Notes: generated by a model not told the origin, from the sequence alone. Positions 1-8,713 are shown, counted from the first letter of the stretch. The stretch is 64,000 bases of DNA from Stenotrophomonas indicatrix (GCA_041545745.1 CP168152.1:2664001-2728000), one strand, 5' to 3'. Made by a program: numbers and translations.

Positions 1-1209
1 CAGCCCATGCGCCGGTGCAGCCACGGCAAAGACTTCACCTCCACGCACATGCCAGCCACGCGCGGCCAGCGCCAGCACCTGCGGTGTGCTGTCGGCCGGC
101 AGTGGCAACCACAGATTCAGGCCTTCCATCGGCACGGGTGTCGGCAGCCCGCGCGCCTGCAACAGCGCCTGCAGACCCTGCAGCCGCTGCTGGTAGCGCT
201 CACCGGCCGCGGCGACCTTCGCTCGTTGCTGCGCCGACTCCAATACCGCACTGACCGCATCCTGCAACAGGTGGCTGACCCAGCCGGTGCCCGCCGCCAA
301 GCGCAGGCGCAGGCGCGCCGCGGTCTGCCCATCGCAGGCCAACCAGGCCACGCGCAGGTCCGGGCCCAATGCCTTGGACAACGAACGCAGCAGCGCCCAA
401 CGCCGACCGTCCATCGGCAACACCGAGTGATAGGCCTGTTGCGAGAGCAGCACGTAGTGATCGTCGATCAGCACCGCCACCTGCGGATAGCCGGCCAGCA
501 ATTGGCGAAGCGCACGCGCACGCTTCGCATCCAGGCTGGCACCGGTGGGATTGTGTGCGCGTGGGGTCAGCAGCACCGCACGTGCGCCGGCATCCAACGC
601 CTGCCGCAGTGATTCCACCTGCATGCCGTGCGCATCCACCGCCACCGGCAACGGCGCATGCCCGGCCGCACCGAGTACGTTGAGGCTGCCCAGGAAACAG
701 GGATCCTCCACTGCGATGCGGTCCCCCGGCAGCAGCCACGCCGACAACAGACGCTCGATGCCATCGACCGCGCCATGGGTCAGTTCCAGCGCATAGCCCG
801 GCGGGCAATCGGCATCCAGCGAGGCCTGTGCCAGGCGTTGCATGCGTGGATCTACCGTCTCCACCCCATACAGGCGCGAGGTCGTCGCAGCTACGCGCAG
901 GCTGGGCAGGCAGCGCGGATCCGGATTACCGCCGGCCAGATCATGCAGGGCCAGTCCCGGCGCACTGCCCTCGCGCGCCATCGTCGCTGGCAGGCCGCGC
1001 ACCACGGTGCCGCGACGCCCTGCCGTACTGGCCAGGCCCGCCGCGTCCAGCCGCTTGTAGGCGGCGGCCACGGTATTGCGGTTGACCTCCAGCTGATCGG
1101 CCAGATCCCGCACCGGCGGCAGCACGCTGCCCGCCGCCAGATGGCCACTACCGATGCCCTCGCGGATGCTGTCGAAGATCGCTTCGGCGCTGCTCCCGGT
1201 GATTTTCAT
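1..1209 (-). CDS. MocR-family PLP-dependent transcriptional regulator (PtsJ/PdxR type), 3' end beyond window
   Basis: The first 403 residues are visible and the frame is open at the left edge. Residues 1-70 form a GntR-type winged helix (a PPVRDLADQLEVNRNTV-like stretch). Residues 85-403 form an aminotransferase fold I domain with the PLP-site residues of the MocR group: AHNPTG (Asn220), IDDHY (Asp250) and the Schiff-base Lys279 in SLSKALGPDLR. Known members sense pyridoxal phosphate and control B6 salvage genes; the sequence most resembles PtsJ. It is divergent from yggS, a PLP-homeostasis gene, and tandem direct repeats lie in the shared promoter, so control of B6 metabolism is the likely role. 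The ATG at 1209 is the only good start. Confidence 0.87.
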   Translation of the reverse strand, partial: MKITGSSAEAIFDSIREGIGSGHLAAGSVLPPVRDLADQLEVNRNTVAAAYKRLDAAGLASTAGRRGTVVRGLPATMAREGSAPGLALHDLAGGNPDPRCLPSLRVAATTSRLYGVETVDPRMQRLAQASLDADCPPGYALELTHGAVDGIERLLSAWLLPGDRIAVEDPCFLGSLNVLGAAGHAPLPVAVDAHGMQVESLRQALDAGARAVLLTPRAHNPTGASLDAKRARALRQLLAGYPQVAVLIDDHYVLLSQQAYHSVLPMDGRRWALLRSLSKALGPDLRVAWLACDGQTAARLRLRLAAGTGWVSHLLQDAVSAVLESAQQRAKVAAAGERYQQRLQGLQALLQARGLPTPVPMEGLNLWLPLPADSTPQVLALAARGWHVRGGEVFAVAAPAHGL

Positions 1210-1210
1210 T

Positions 1211-1245
1211 TTGTCCTATGCCAAACTATCTCTTGTCCTGTGCCA
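1211..1245. promoter_or_regulatory. Direct-repeat operator candidate between the MocR gene and yggS
   Basis: TTGTCCTATGCCA (1211-1223) and TTGTCCTGTGCCA (1233-1245) are same-orientation repeats, 12 of 13 identical, with starts 22 bp apart, about two helical turns. MocR regulators typically bind direct repeats on one DNA face, so this is a good candidate operator for the divergent regulator. No convincing -10/-35 pair was identified. Confidence 0.55.
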
Positions 1246-1284
1246 GTGTATCCCACCCTGGCCACCCCGCACCGGAGGTGCCCC

Positions 1285-2058
1285 ATGTCCCTCGCCCCCG
1301 CCGACTGGCCCGTCGCCCAGTCCGTCGAACAGATCGCCGCCAACCTGGTCACCGTACGCCAGCGCATCGCCAGCGCCTGCGCCCGCGCCGGTCGTGATCC
1401 GGCCAGCGTGCGCCTGCTGCCGGTCAGCAAGACCGTCGATGAAGCGCGCATCCGCATGGCCGTCGCCGCCGGCTGCCACGAACTGGGTGAGAACAAGGTG
1501 CAGGAGGCACAACGCAAGGCCGAGGCCATGGCCGACCTTGGCGTGCACTGGTCGGTCATCGGCCACCTGCAGACCAACAAGGCCCGGTACGTCGCACGCT
1601 TCGCCAGCGAGTTCCAGGCGCTGGACAGCCTGCGCGTGGCCGAGGCGCTGCAGCAGCGACTGCTGCTGGAGGACCGCACGCTGGATGTGTTCGTACAGGT
1701 CAACACCTCGGCCGAGCCCAGCAAATACGGCCTGGAACCGGCTGCGGTGGCCGACTTCGTGCATCAGCTGCCCGCCTTCGACCGCCTGCGCGTGCGCGGC
1801 CTGATGACCCTGGCCATCTTCACTGCGGACGTGGAGCGTGTACGCGCCTGCTTCGTGCGCCTGCGCGAGCTGCGCGACCAGTTGCAGCAGACGGCACCGG
1901 CTGGCATCGACCTGTCGCAGCTGTCGATGGGCATGTCCGGTGATTTTGAAGTCGCCATCGAGGAAGGCGCCACTGTCGTCCGTGTCGGCCAGGCGATCTT
2001 CGGTGCACGCTCCACGCCCGACAGCTTCTACTGGCCCACCCCGGGAGCACCGGCATGA
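1285..2058 (+). CDS. yggS: YggS/PLPBP family pyridoxal phosphate homeostasis protein
   Basis: 257 residues, a usual length for the family. It is a single-domain alanine-racemase-fold TIM barrel that binds PLP but has no known catalytic activity; it keeps the free PLP pool and amino-acid/keto-acid balance in the cytoplasm. The PLP lysine is Lys49 in LLPVSKTV. The family signatures HELGENKVQEAQ, WSVIGHLQTNKA and SMGMSGDFEVAIEEGATVVRVG are all present. The ATG at 1285 follows GGAGGT by 5 bp; a longer open frame upstream is antisense to the MocR gene. The stop overlaps the next start by 4 bp (ATGA), so it is cotranslated with the downstream gene. In many bacteria yggS sits with proC or division genes; here it faces a B6 regulator. 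Confidence 0.95.
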   Translation: MSLAPADWPVAQSVEQIAANLVTVRQRIASACARAGRDPASVRLLPVSKTVDEARIRMAVAAGCHELGENKVQEAQRKAEAMADLGVHWSVIGHLQTNKARYVARFASEFQALDSLRVAEALQQRLLLEDRTLDVFVQVNTSAEPSKYGLEPAAVADFVHQLPAFDRLRVRGLMTLAIFTADVERVRACFVRLRELRDQLQQTAPAGIDLSQLSMGMSGDFEVAIEEGATVVRVGQAIFGARSTPDSFYWPTPGAPA

Positions 2059-2768
2059 AGCGCGCCGTTGCCCTGCAGCACGTAGCCTTTGAGGACCTCG
2101 GCATCCTGCAGCCGCTGCTGTTGGCGCAAGGATGGCAGGTGCAGGTCCTGCAGGCAGGCGTGGATGCACTCGATACCGCTGAAGATGCCGATCTGCTGGT
2201 AGTGCTGGGGGGGCCGATCAGCGTCAACGATGAGGCGGCCTATCCGTACCTCGCCGTCAGCATCGCGTTGCTGCAGCGTCGGTTGCAACAGCAGCGGCCG
2301 ACGCTCGGCATCTGTCTCGGCGCCCAGTTGATGGCGCGCGCACTGCACGCTGGCGTCGCCCCCACCGGTGGCAAGGAAATTGGTTTCGCACCGCTGCTGC
2401 TCACCGATGATGGCCAGCGCTCGCCGTTGCAGGCATTGCAGGGCATCCCGGTGCTGCACTGGCATGGCGAAGCCTTCGAACTGCCGGTGGGCGCACGCCG
2501 CCTCGCCAGTACGCCCGCCTGTCGCCACCAGGCCTTCGCCATCGGCCACCACGCCCTCGCCCTGCAATGCCATCCCGAGCTGGACGCGCGCCAGTTCGAG
2601 CGCTGGCTGATCGGCCACGCGCTGGAACTGGCCGAGGCCGGCATCGATCCCGTCGACCTGCGCACGCAGGCCCGGCGCTATGGCGGGCCTCTCGCCGCCG
2701 CGGCGACCGCGATGTTCCATCAGTGGCTGCACGAACTTCCGGAGACCCGCCCATGCACTACCGCCTGA
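2055..2768 (+). CDS. Class I glutamine amidotransferase-like protein (GMP synthase-like GATase1)
   Basis: 237 residues, stand-alone triad amidotransferase fold. The nucleophile elbow GICLGAQL gives the Cys, LQCHPELD the catalytic His/Glu, and VVLGGPISVNDE the oxyanion region. Such stand-alone domains remove the gamma-glutamyl or amide group of small substrates, or are of unknown specificity; no synthetase domain lies beside it. The start overlaps the yggS stop and the end overlaps the next small gene by 16 bp, so the three form a tight operon. The specific substrate cannot be read from the sequence. Confidence 0.85.
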   Translation: MKRAVALQHVAFEDLGILQPLLLAQGWQVQVLQAGVDALDTAEDADLLVVLGGPISVNDEAAYPYLAVSIALLQRRLQQQRPTLGICLGAQLMARALHAGVAPTGGKEIGFAPLLLTDDGQRSPLQALQGIPVLHWHGEAFELPVGARRLASTPACRHQAFAIGHHALALQCHPELDARQFERWLIGHALELAEAGIDPVDLRTQARRYGGPLAAAATAMFHQWLHELPETRPCTTA

Positions 2769-2977
2769 CCATCCAGCACAACGGCATCCATTGGGGCCAT
2801 GTCGACTGCGACGGTCCCAACGCGCTGCAACGCATCGATGCCATCGCCGCGCGCCTGCCCGCCGCCGAAGGCTTCACCCTGCAACGGCAGAAGGGCATCG
2901 GCGAGGAGCGCATCCTCTCCAGCACTGCCGATGGCCTACGCGTGCTGGCCGCACAGATCCAGTACCGCGATCTCTGA
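2753..2977 (+). CDS. Small conserved hypothetical protein, 74 aa
   Basis: Starts at ATG 2753 inside the end of the amidotransferase-like gene, with a GGAGA sequence about 8 bp upstream. The product begins MHYRLTIQHNG and alternates short beta-like and helical stretches (LQRIDAIAARLPAAEGF, then LRVLAAQIQYRDL). It has no signal peptide, membrane segment or cysteine pair. Codon use is GC-rich like its neighbours, which supports a real gene, and the overlap indicates translational coupling. The family is not recognised. Confidence 0.7.
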   Translation: MHYRLTIQHNGIHWGHVDCDGPNALQRIDAIAARLPAAEGFTLQRQKGIGEERILSSTADGLRVLAAQIQYRDL

Positions 2978-2988
2978 CCATCGTGCTG

Positions 2989-3053
2989 GTAGTGCCGGCC
3001 GCTGGCCGGCACCCGGCGCGAGAACACGTTTGCCGGCCAGCGGCCGGCACTAC
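2989..3053. repeat. SMAG (GTAG) palindrome dimer
   Basis: GTAGTGCCGGCCGCTGGCC starts at 2989 and its inverted copy ends in CTAC at 3053, with a 20 bp spacer. GTAG-headed stem-loops of this kind are the Stenotrophomonas REP family. Placed just after a stop codon, the paired copies could fold into a long hairpin that ends or protects the upstream mRNA. Confidence 0.9.
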
Positions 3054-3153
3054 CCGGCTACCCACTCCCATGTGATCTGGACGGGCCGCGTTGATCGACG
3101 TTCCCCGCACGTTGCAGGCGACCAGCATCTAACTCCAGCAATGGCGCTCGGAT

Positions 3154-3172
3154 GTAAATGATTCTCTTTTAC
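3154..3172. promoter_or_regulatory. Putative Fur box upstream of the haem-uptake operon
   Basis: The 19 bp from 3154 (GTAAATGATTCTCTTTTAC) match 12 positions of the classical Fur consensus. It lies about 65-80 bp upstream of the sigma-factor start, inside an AT-rich patch that contrasts with the GC-rich surroundings. Iron-repressed transcription is the expected control for a sigma/anti-sigma/receptor operon of this type. Confidence 0.6.
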
Positions 3173-3236
3173 TGTAAGGTAATGCCGCTGCCCTTGCCGC
3201 CGCGGGCTGTTCCCTTCCCCAGCCTTCGCCCGCCCC

Positions 3237-3746
3237 GTGCCCACGCCTGTCGAATCGACGGATGTCGCGCAGCTGTGCGCCGCCCATTACCGGCCGCTGC
3301 ACGCCCACGTCCGTCGCAAACTCCCACAACGCAGTGACGCCGATGATGTCGTCCAGGAAACCTGGCTGCGTGTCGTCAAAGTCGCCGCCAGCGGCCTGCT
3401 CAGCAATGGCCGCGCCTATCTGTACCGCGTTGCCCATAACCTGATCGCCGACCACTATCGCCTGATCCAGCGGCGTCGCGAAGAGGCCTTGGACGACGCG
3501 CAGCTGCAGGCCATCGCCGATCCCGCCCCGTTGCCCGAGCAATGCCTGCTCGATGCCGAACAGCTGCGTCACCTCGATGCGATCATCGCCGCCCTGCCGC
3601 CGCGCTCGCGCGAGGTGTTCCTGCTGGCGCGCGTCGAACAACTCAGCCTGGCCGACATCGGCCGCCAGCTCGGCATCAGCCGGCAGACCGCGCATGGCCA
3701 TCTGCTGCGCGCGCTGGTGGCCCTGCAGCAGGTGCCTACCGCATGA
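3237..3746 (+). CDS. FecI-type ECF RNA polymerase sigma factor
   Basis: 169 residues with the two ECF domains. Sigma-2 (about residues 10-75) carries DADDVVQETWLRV and the region-2.4 stretch YLYRVAHNLIADHYR. Sigma-4 (about 105-160) carries LPPRSREVFLLARVEQLSLADIGRQLGIS. FecI-type factors direct transcription of one TonB-dependent receptor operon after a signal passes through FecR; the genes here follow that order. The start is GTG 3237; no in-frame ATG lies nearby. A Fur box lies upstream and the stop overlaps the next gene's ATG (ATGA), as is usual for this pair. Confidence 0.92.
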   Translation: MPTPVESTDVAQLCAAHYRPLHAHVRRKLPQRSDADDVVQETWLRVVKVAASGLLSNGRAYLYRVAHNLIADHYRLIQRRREEALDDAQLQAIADPAPLPEQCLLDAEQLRHLDAIIAALPPRSREVFLLARVEQLSLADIGRQLGISRQTAHGHLLRALVALQQVPTA

Positions 3747-4666
3747 GCCAGGATCCGATCGCCCGCGAGGCGGCGCGCTGGTGGCTGCATGCGCACGACG
3801 AACAGCGCGACGAAGCCGCCTTCGCTCAGTGGTACGAGGCCGATCCGCGCCATGCGGCGCAGTACCAGCACCTGTTGCAGCTATGGCAGGCCGGTGCAGC
3901 ACTGCCGAGCCTGCAACGGCAACAGCAGCGTCGCCAGCGCCGGCAACTGCGCGAGGCCGGCATCGCCGTGCTGCTGCTGTGTGCGCTCGGCCTCTACACC
4001 CGGCACAACGCCCTCCCGCCGGAACAGACACTGCGCACGGCATCAGGCGAAATCGAAGAGGTGCGCCTGCAGGACGGTTCTCGCCTGCAGCTCTCGCCGG
4101 ACAGCGAACTGGGCGTACGCATCGATGCCAACCGGCGTGCGCTGCAGCTGCGGCACGGCCAGGCCTGGTTCCAGGTCGCACCTGATCGCGACCGTCCGTT
4201 CCAGGTGCATACGCCGCACGGTACGGTCACGGCCCTGGGTACTGCCTTCGACATCGCGGTCAGTGGCGATGCCAGCATCGTGACCGTCACCGAACACCAG
4301 GTCCGCGTGGACAGTGGCACGGGCAACAGCGAAGCGGCCGCCGGCCAGCAGCTGCGCTTCGACGGCACGGCACCCTCGGCCGCGCTTGCAGCAGCCCCGG
4401 CGCAGTTGGCATGGCGCGAACGCCGGCTGGCCTGGGTCTCCGCGCCACTGGCTGATGTCGTCCAGGATCTGGATCGCTGGCACGGCGGCCGCACCTGGAT
4501 CGCCGGCGACGCACTGCGACGGCAGCCGGTCACGGTGCTGGCCGGCGCGGATACGGCCGCGCGCAGCCGCGACCAGCTGGCCGCCGAGCTGCACGTGCGC
4601 GTCGTCCGTATCGGGCCCAACCTGCAGGTGTGGCTGCCGGCGAAGGCATCGTCCGATGCGCGCTGA
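3743..4666 (+). CDS. FecR-family anti-sigma/sigma regulator
   Basis: 307 residues. An N-terminal DUF4880-like cytoplasmic region (REAARWWLHAHDEQRDEAAF) is followed by one membrane segment near residues 72-87 (GIAVLLLCALGLY). The periplasmic FecR beta domain (about 105-200) includes the family signature TPHGTVTALGTAFDI, and a STN-like C-terminal part ends the protein. It should hold the adjacent sigma factor inactive until the receptor signals substrate binding. The start at 3743 is fixed by the 4 bp overlap with the sigma gene; open frame further upstream is only read-through. Confidence 0.92.
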   Translation: MSQDPIAREAARWWLHAHDEQRDEAAFAQWYEADPRHAAQYQHLLQLWQAGAALPSLQRQQQRRQRRQLREAGIAVLLLCALGLYTRHNALPPEQTLRTASGEIEEVRLQDGSRLQLSPDSELGVRIDANRRALQLRHGQAWFQVAPDRDRPFQVHTPHGTVTALGTAFDIAVSGDASIVTVTEHQVRVDSGTGNSEAAAGQQLRFDGTAPSAALAAAPAQLAWRERRLAWVSAPLADVVQDLDRWHGGRTWIAGDALRRQPVTVLAGADTAARSRDQLAAELHVRVVRIGPNLQVWLPAKASSDAR

Positions 4667-4745
4667 ACGCATCGACCCTGACATTCGGGCCACTGCTGCG
4701 TCTTCCCAGGGTGACGACGCACTGCGTCACTCCCTGGAGCCCACG

Positions 4746-7220
4746 ATGCTGTCCCACCGCCCCCTTGTTCTTGCGCTGTCTCTTGCCTGCGCCGGTATCG
4801 CCCCCGTGCTTGCTGCCACCGCGCAGGCACAGACCAGCGCAACCCGCCGCTACGACATTCCCGCCCAGCCGCTGGTCACCGCGCTGGACGCCTACAGCCG
4901 CCTCAGCGGCGTCGATCTGGTGATCGGCCGTGCCCTGTCGGCCAAGCAGAGCGCACCCGCCCTGCAGGGTGACTTCGACGACACCCAGGCATTGGCACGG
5001 CTCCTGACCGGCAGCGGCCTGCGCGCGCGCTTCATCGATGCCCGCCGTGCCACCCTCGAACCGGCGCCAGCCAGCACCGACGACGGCAGCCGCCAGACCG
5101 GCCCGCTGCGCGTACAGGGGCGCACCGCCCATGCCATTGCTCCAGGTACCGGGGCGAGCCAGTACATTGCGGCCACCCAGGATGGCTTCGCGCCGAAGAT
5201 CGGCAGCGAGCGGGTCGCCATGGCCGAGCGCCAGGACGGCAACAGCCTGCTGCGCTCGATGCCCGGCACGCACAGCTTCCACTCACGCAGCCAGCCCGGC
5301 CTGCAGGTCAACATCCGCGGCATGACCGGCGCTGGCCGGGTCAACACCATGATCGACGGCGTCACCCAGACCTTCCGCAACAACGCCGGCCATGGCTCGG
5401 GCGGCCCGTTCGCCTACGTGGACCCTTTCCTGTTGGCAGGCGTCGACGTACAGCGCGGCGCGGTCAGTGGTGGCGACGGTGCCGGTACGCTGGCCGGCAG
5501 TGCCAACTTCCGCACCCTGGCCATCGAAGACGTAGTCTCCGATGGCCGCGAGTGGGGTCTGCGTGCTGGCTACCGGCATGGCAACAACGGCTATGGCAGC
5601 GGACGTACCTTCGCCGGTGCCTGGCGCCACAGCGAAGACGGTGGCGATCGCCAGTTCGGCCTGTTGGCAGCAGCCAGCAGCAGCCGCAGCAGTGAGTACG
5701 CAACGTCCCGTGGCCAGAAAAACAGCGCCGACCCCGGCAGCCAGCAGCCCAGCAGCTGGCTGCTGAAGGCGCGCCTGCAGCCCAGCGACCAGCACCGCCT
5801 GGACCTGAGCCACATGCGCTATGAAAACGACTTCTACCACAACTATCCCTGGCAGATTTCCGCGCGCAACCAGCGCGCCAGCTATCACTACACGCCCTAC
5901 TCGCCGTGGATCGACCTGCGCGCCAGCTTCGCCGCCAACAAGACCCGGCTGTTCTATCCGCCGGTGGAAGATTCCAGCTACATCGGCCGGCGTACCCACA
6001 GCAGCCTGAGCAGCTGGAACGTGGACAACACCAGCCGCTTCGACATCGGTGCCGTACAGGCGCGCTGGAACACCGGCATCAAGCATCAGTCGGACATCTT
6101 CGTTGCCGATACCCCCACCCTGCGCGGCGCCAACCCACAAGGGCGCAGCCAACTCGACAGCGTGTTCACCACGCTGGAGCTGCAGTACGACATCTACGCG
6201 CTGTCGGCGGGCCTGCGCCAGGACCGCTACGGCATCCGTGGCCACGTCCCCACCTGCTCGGATGTGCCTGGGCAATGCCTGGAGATCGGGGGCGGTGGCA
6301 TCGACGTGGATCGCACCCAGCATGCCCTCAGCCCCAGCCTCTCGCTGTCGGTGCAGGCCACCGACTGGCTGCAGCTGTTTGCCGAAGTCTCGCGCACCTC
6401 GCGGCCGCCGCGCGTGCAGGAGATGTTCTTCGAGAAGATCCCGCTGGAGGGCATGAGCGATGCCGATGGCGTCGGCGCCAATCCCTTCCTGCGCCGCGAG
6501 CGTTCGCGCAACCTGCAGTTCGGCGCCAACCTCAGCACCAGCTCGCTGCTTGTCGACGGCGACCTTGCGCAGCTGCGCCTGACCCGCTTCGACAACCGCA
6601 TCCGCGACTACATCAAGCCGCAGTACCTGCTGATCGTGCACCCGCCGGAAGTCGAACCGTTCGTAGTGCCGATCGACAGCGACCCGCAGCTCAACGCGTG
6701 GACCGACAGCCTGGACGTGGACGACTTCAGCACCACCACGCGCTGGATGAACCATCCCGGGGTGGTGCGCATGCGCGGTCTGGAACTGGAAGCGCACTAC
6801 GCCAGCGAGCACTACCACGCCACCCTCAGCTGGACCCGCTCGCGCACCAGCGCGCCGGCCATCGAATTCGTCAACCTGGAAGACATCACCGCCCTGCCCG
6901 ACCGTTACTGGACGCTGGATGTCGGCGGCCGCTGGTGGCAGCAGCGCCTGCAGGCGGGTGTGCGCGCCGAGTACTCCGGCCCCACCGAAGAGGGCTACGA
7001 CTTCTTCCAGACCCGCAAGACCGGCGGCACCGGCGTGCTGCTGGACTTCTACGCCAGCTTCAAGCCACAGGCCAACACCACGCTGTGGCTGAACATCGAA
7101 AACCTGCAGAACAAGGCCTATGACAACAACGCCTCCATCGACAGCATCTTCAGCCCGATCCTGGACCGCGGCAACGGCCGTGGCCGTACCGTCTCGGTGG
7201 GCGTCAATGTGGCGTTCTAG
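4746..7220 (+). CDS. TonB-dependent haem/haemoprotein receptor with signalling (STN) domain, HasR-like
   Basis: 824 residues. Signal peptide 1-28 (ends ATAQAQ), then an STN secretin/TonB N-terminal signalling domain (about 33-105: YDIPAQPLVTALDAYSRLSG), a plug with VNIRGMTGAGRVNTMIDGV, and a 22-strand barrel ending in VGVNVAF (terminal Phe). The central SRPPRVQEMF and NPFLRRE elements correspond to the FRAP and NPNL boxes of haem receptors. The STN domain explains the preceding sigma/FecR pair: ligand binding outside induces the operon. A start at ATG 4746 gives a clean signal peptide, while the open frame upstream lacks one. The exact ligand (free haem, haemoglobin or haemophore) is an inference; no haemophore gene is next door. 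Confidence 0.9.
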   Translation: MLSHRPLVLALSLACAGIAPVLAATAQAQTSATRRYDIPAQPLVTALDAYSRLSGVDLVIGRALSAKQSAPALQGDFDDTQALARLLTGSGLRARFIDARRATLEPAPASTDDGSRQTGPLRVQGRTAHAIAPGTGASQYIAATQDGFAPKIGSERVAMAERQDGNSLLRSMPGTHSFHSRSQPGLQVNIRGMTGAGRVNTMIDGVTQTFRNNAGHGSGGPFAYVDPFLLAGVDVQRGAVSGGDGAGTLAGSANFRTLAIEDVVSDGREWGLRAGYRHGNNGYGSGRTFAGAWRHSEDGGDRQFGLLAAASSSRSSEYATSRGQKNSADPGSQQPSSWLLKARLQPSDQHRLDLSHMRYENDFYHNYPWQISARNQRASYHYTPYSPWIDLRASFAANKTRLFYPPVEDSSYIGRRTHSSLSSWNVDNTSRFDIGAVQARWNTGIKHQSDIFVADTPTLRGANPQGRSQLDSVFTTLELQYDIYALSAGLRQDRYGIRGHVPTCSDVPGQCLEIGGGGIDVDRTQHALSPSLSLSVQATDWLQLFAEVSRTSRPPRVQEMFFEKIPLEGMSDADGVGANPFLRRERSRNLQFGANLSTSSLLVDGDLAQLRLTRFDNRIRDYIKPQYLLIVHPPEVEPFVVPIDSDPQLNAWTDSLDVDDFSTTTRWMNHPGVVRMRGLELEAHYASEHYHATLSWTRSRTSAPAIEFVNLEDITALPDRYWTLDVGGRWWQQRLQAGVRAEYSGPTEEGYDFFQTRKTGGTGVLLDFYASFKPQANTTLWLNIENLQNKAYDNNASIDSIFSPILDRGNGRGRTVSVGVNVAF

Positions 7221-8007
7221 CCGGCGCTGGCTGGCGCTGGGGCTGATCGCGCTGGCGGCGGCAGCCAGCGCGCAGCCGATGCCCGGCAAAGTGATCGATC
7301 TGGCCAGGGGCAAGGAACTGGACCAGGCTGCCTTCGTGCAGCGCGTTGCCGCTACCGAGCGCGTGCTGCTCGGCGAGCGTCACGACAGCGACGCCGACCA
7401 TGTCGCCGAACGCTGGCTGCTGCAGGCATTGCAGCAGCGGCGTCCGCAGGGTGCGCTGGTGCTGGAGATGATCGCCAGCGAACGCCAGCCCCGACTGCAG
7501 CGCGTGCAGCGCTGGCTGGACAAGGGCCATCAGGTCGAACCGCAGCGCCTGGCCGAACTGCTGGACTGGGATCCCCGCTGGCCTTGGACACGCTATGGCG
7601 GACTGGTGCAGTTCGCCGTCGACAGCGGCATCCAGCTGCATGGCAGCAACCTGTCGCGCGCTGACGTCAATACGCTGCTGGTGTCATCGCCCGAGGTGGT
7701 GTTCCCGGCCGACGGCGCACGGCAGCGGTTGTCAGCGGTGGTGCTGGCCCAGCACGCCGACGCTGCACCCATGCTCGGTGGCATGCTCGCCGTTCAGCAC
7801 GCACGTGACACACGGATGGCGCAGGTGCTGATGCAGTCGCCGGCCCCCGCCCTGCTGGTCGCCGGCCGCTGGCATGTGCTGCGTGGCACCGGCGTACCCG
7901 GCTATCTGCCAGCCGCTGAGCCAGCGCTGGTGATCGCGCTGGCATCGGCCAACGAAGACGTGGCGGGTGACGACGCCGACCTGTTGTGGGTGGTCGGCGA
8001 TGAGTGA
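7207..8007 (+). CDS. ChaN-family putative haem-binding exported protein
   Basis: 266 residues. A signal-like N terminus (MWRSSRRWLALGLIALAAA, cleavage after ASAQ) is followed by a ChaN domain (EreA-like fold) with VLLGERHDSDADHV near residue 55, ALVLEMIASERQ, and a C-terminal AGRWHVLRGTGVPGYL. ChaN of Campylobacter is an iron-regulated lipoprotein that stacks haem cofacially near its receptor. This copy has no lipobox and is probably periplasmic. The start overlaps the receptor gene by 14 bp and the end overlaps tonB by 8 bp. The position inside the haem operon supports a periplasmic haem-carrier role. Confidence 0.85.
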   Translation: MWRSSRRWLALGLIALAAAASAQPMPGKVIDLARGKELDQAAFVQRVAATERVLLGERHDSDADHVAERWLLQALQQRRPQGALVLEMIASERQPRLQRVQRWLDKGHQVEPQRLAELLDWDPRWPWTRYGGLVQFAVDSGIQLHGSNLSRADVNTLLVSSPEVVFPADGARQRLSAVVLAQHADAAPMLGGMLAVQHARDTRMAQVLMQSPAPALLVAGRWHVLRGTGVPGYLPAAEPALVIALASANEDVAGDDADLLWVVGDE

Positions 8008-8713
8008 GCGTCGGCAGCACTGGCAAGCGGTGACGATCAGCATCGGGCTGCACCTGCTGCCGTTGCTGCTGTTCGTCCACTGGGTGCCCACCCCGCCGCT
8101 GCTACCACCGCCGGAACAGGACGTGCGCATCAGCCTGCGCCTGCTGGCACCGGCCACGCCACCGCAGCCGGTGGAAGAACTGCAGTCCGAACGTCCCAGC
8201 CAGGCACAGCAATCGCGGGCAGCCGAAGCGCGGAAATCACCCCCACCACCGCGCGCCACGGCAGCACCCGAAGGCAACCTCGCCGCCAGCGAGAAGAATG
8301 GCGACGGCCACCAGCCCTTGCCCGTGGCCCCGCCTGCGGCCGCGACCGATGCCCGTCCAGCACCGGCATCGATCACGGCCGCGCCGCCCGCCCCGGACGC
8401 ACCACCGGCGGACTTCCAGGCCGGCGCCGCCAGCGACCAGTGGGAAGCCCGCCTGATGGCGCGGCTGGAGCGTTACCGCTACTACCCCGCCGTAGCGAGG
8501 TCGCGGCGCCAGCAGGGCACCGCATGGGTCAGGGCCAGCATCAGCCGCGACGGCCACCTGCTGGCATTGCGCCTGGAGCAGCCCAGCGGACAGCCGATGC
8601 TGGATGAAAGCGCGCTGCAGACATTCCGCCGCGCGCAACCTCTGCCCCGGATTCCAGACGAACTGCCGGCTCCGCAGGAACTGGTGGTGCCGGTGGAGTA
8701 CTACCTGCGCTAA
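8000..8713 (+). CDS. TonB-type energy transducer dedicated to the haem receptor
   Basis: 237 residues with the three TonB parts. A membrane anchor is near residues 12-28 (ISIGLHLLPLLLFVHWV). A Pro/Ala-rich periplasm-spanning stretch covers about 30-145. The C-terminal TonB fold covers about 150-237 (RYRYYPAVARSRRQQGTAWV, then LPAPQELVVPVEYYLR). It should couple the ExbBD proton-driven motor to the receptor; no exbB/exbD is in the window, so they must be encoded elsewhere. It overlaps chaN by 8 bp upstream, and its last 4 bp overlap the convergent ridA stop. Confidence 0.9.
   Translation: MSERRQHWQAVTISIGLHLLPLLLFVHWVPTPPLLPPPEQDVRISLRLLAPATPPQPVEELQSERPSQAQQSRAAEARKSPPPPRATAAPEGNLAASEKNGDGHQPLPVAPPAAATDARPAPASITAAPPAPDAPPADFQAGAASDQWEARLMARLERYRYYPAVARSRRQQGTAWVRASISRDGHLLALRLEQPSGQPMLDESALQTFRRAQPLPRIPDELPAPQELVVPVEYYLR

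Noticed and set aside
628..1284. Longer N terminus for YggS (open frame from 628)
   Set aside because: It runs antisense through the MocR gene; GGAGGT before ATG 1285 and the family N terminus fix the shorter start.
2989..3053. CRISPR array from the GTAG repeats
   Set aside because: The copies are palindromic, mostly single or paired in alternating orientation, with no regular spacers and no cas genes.
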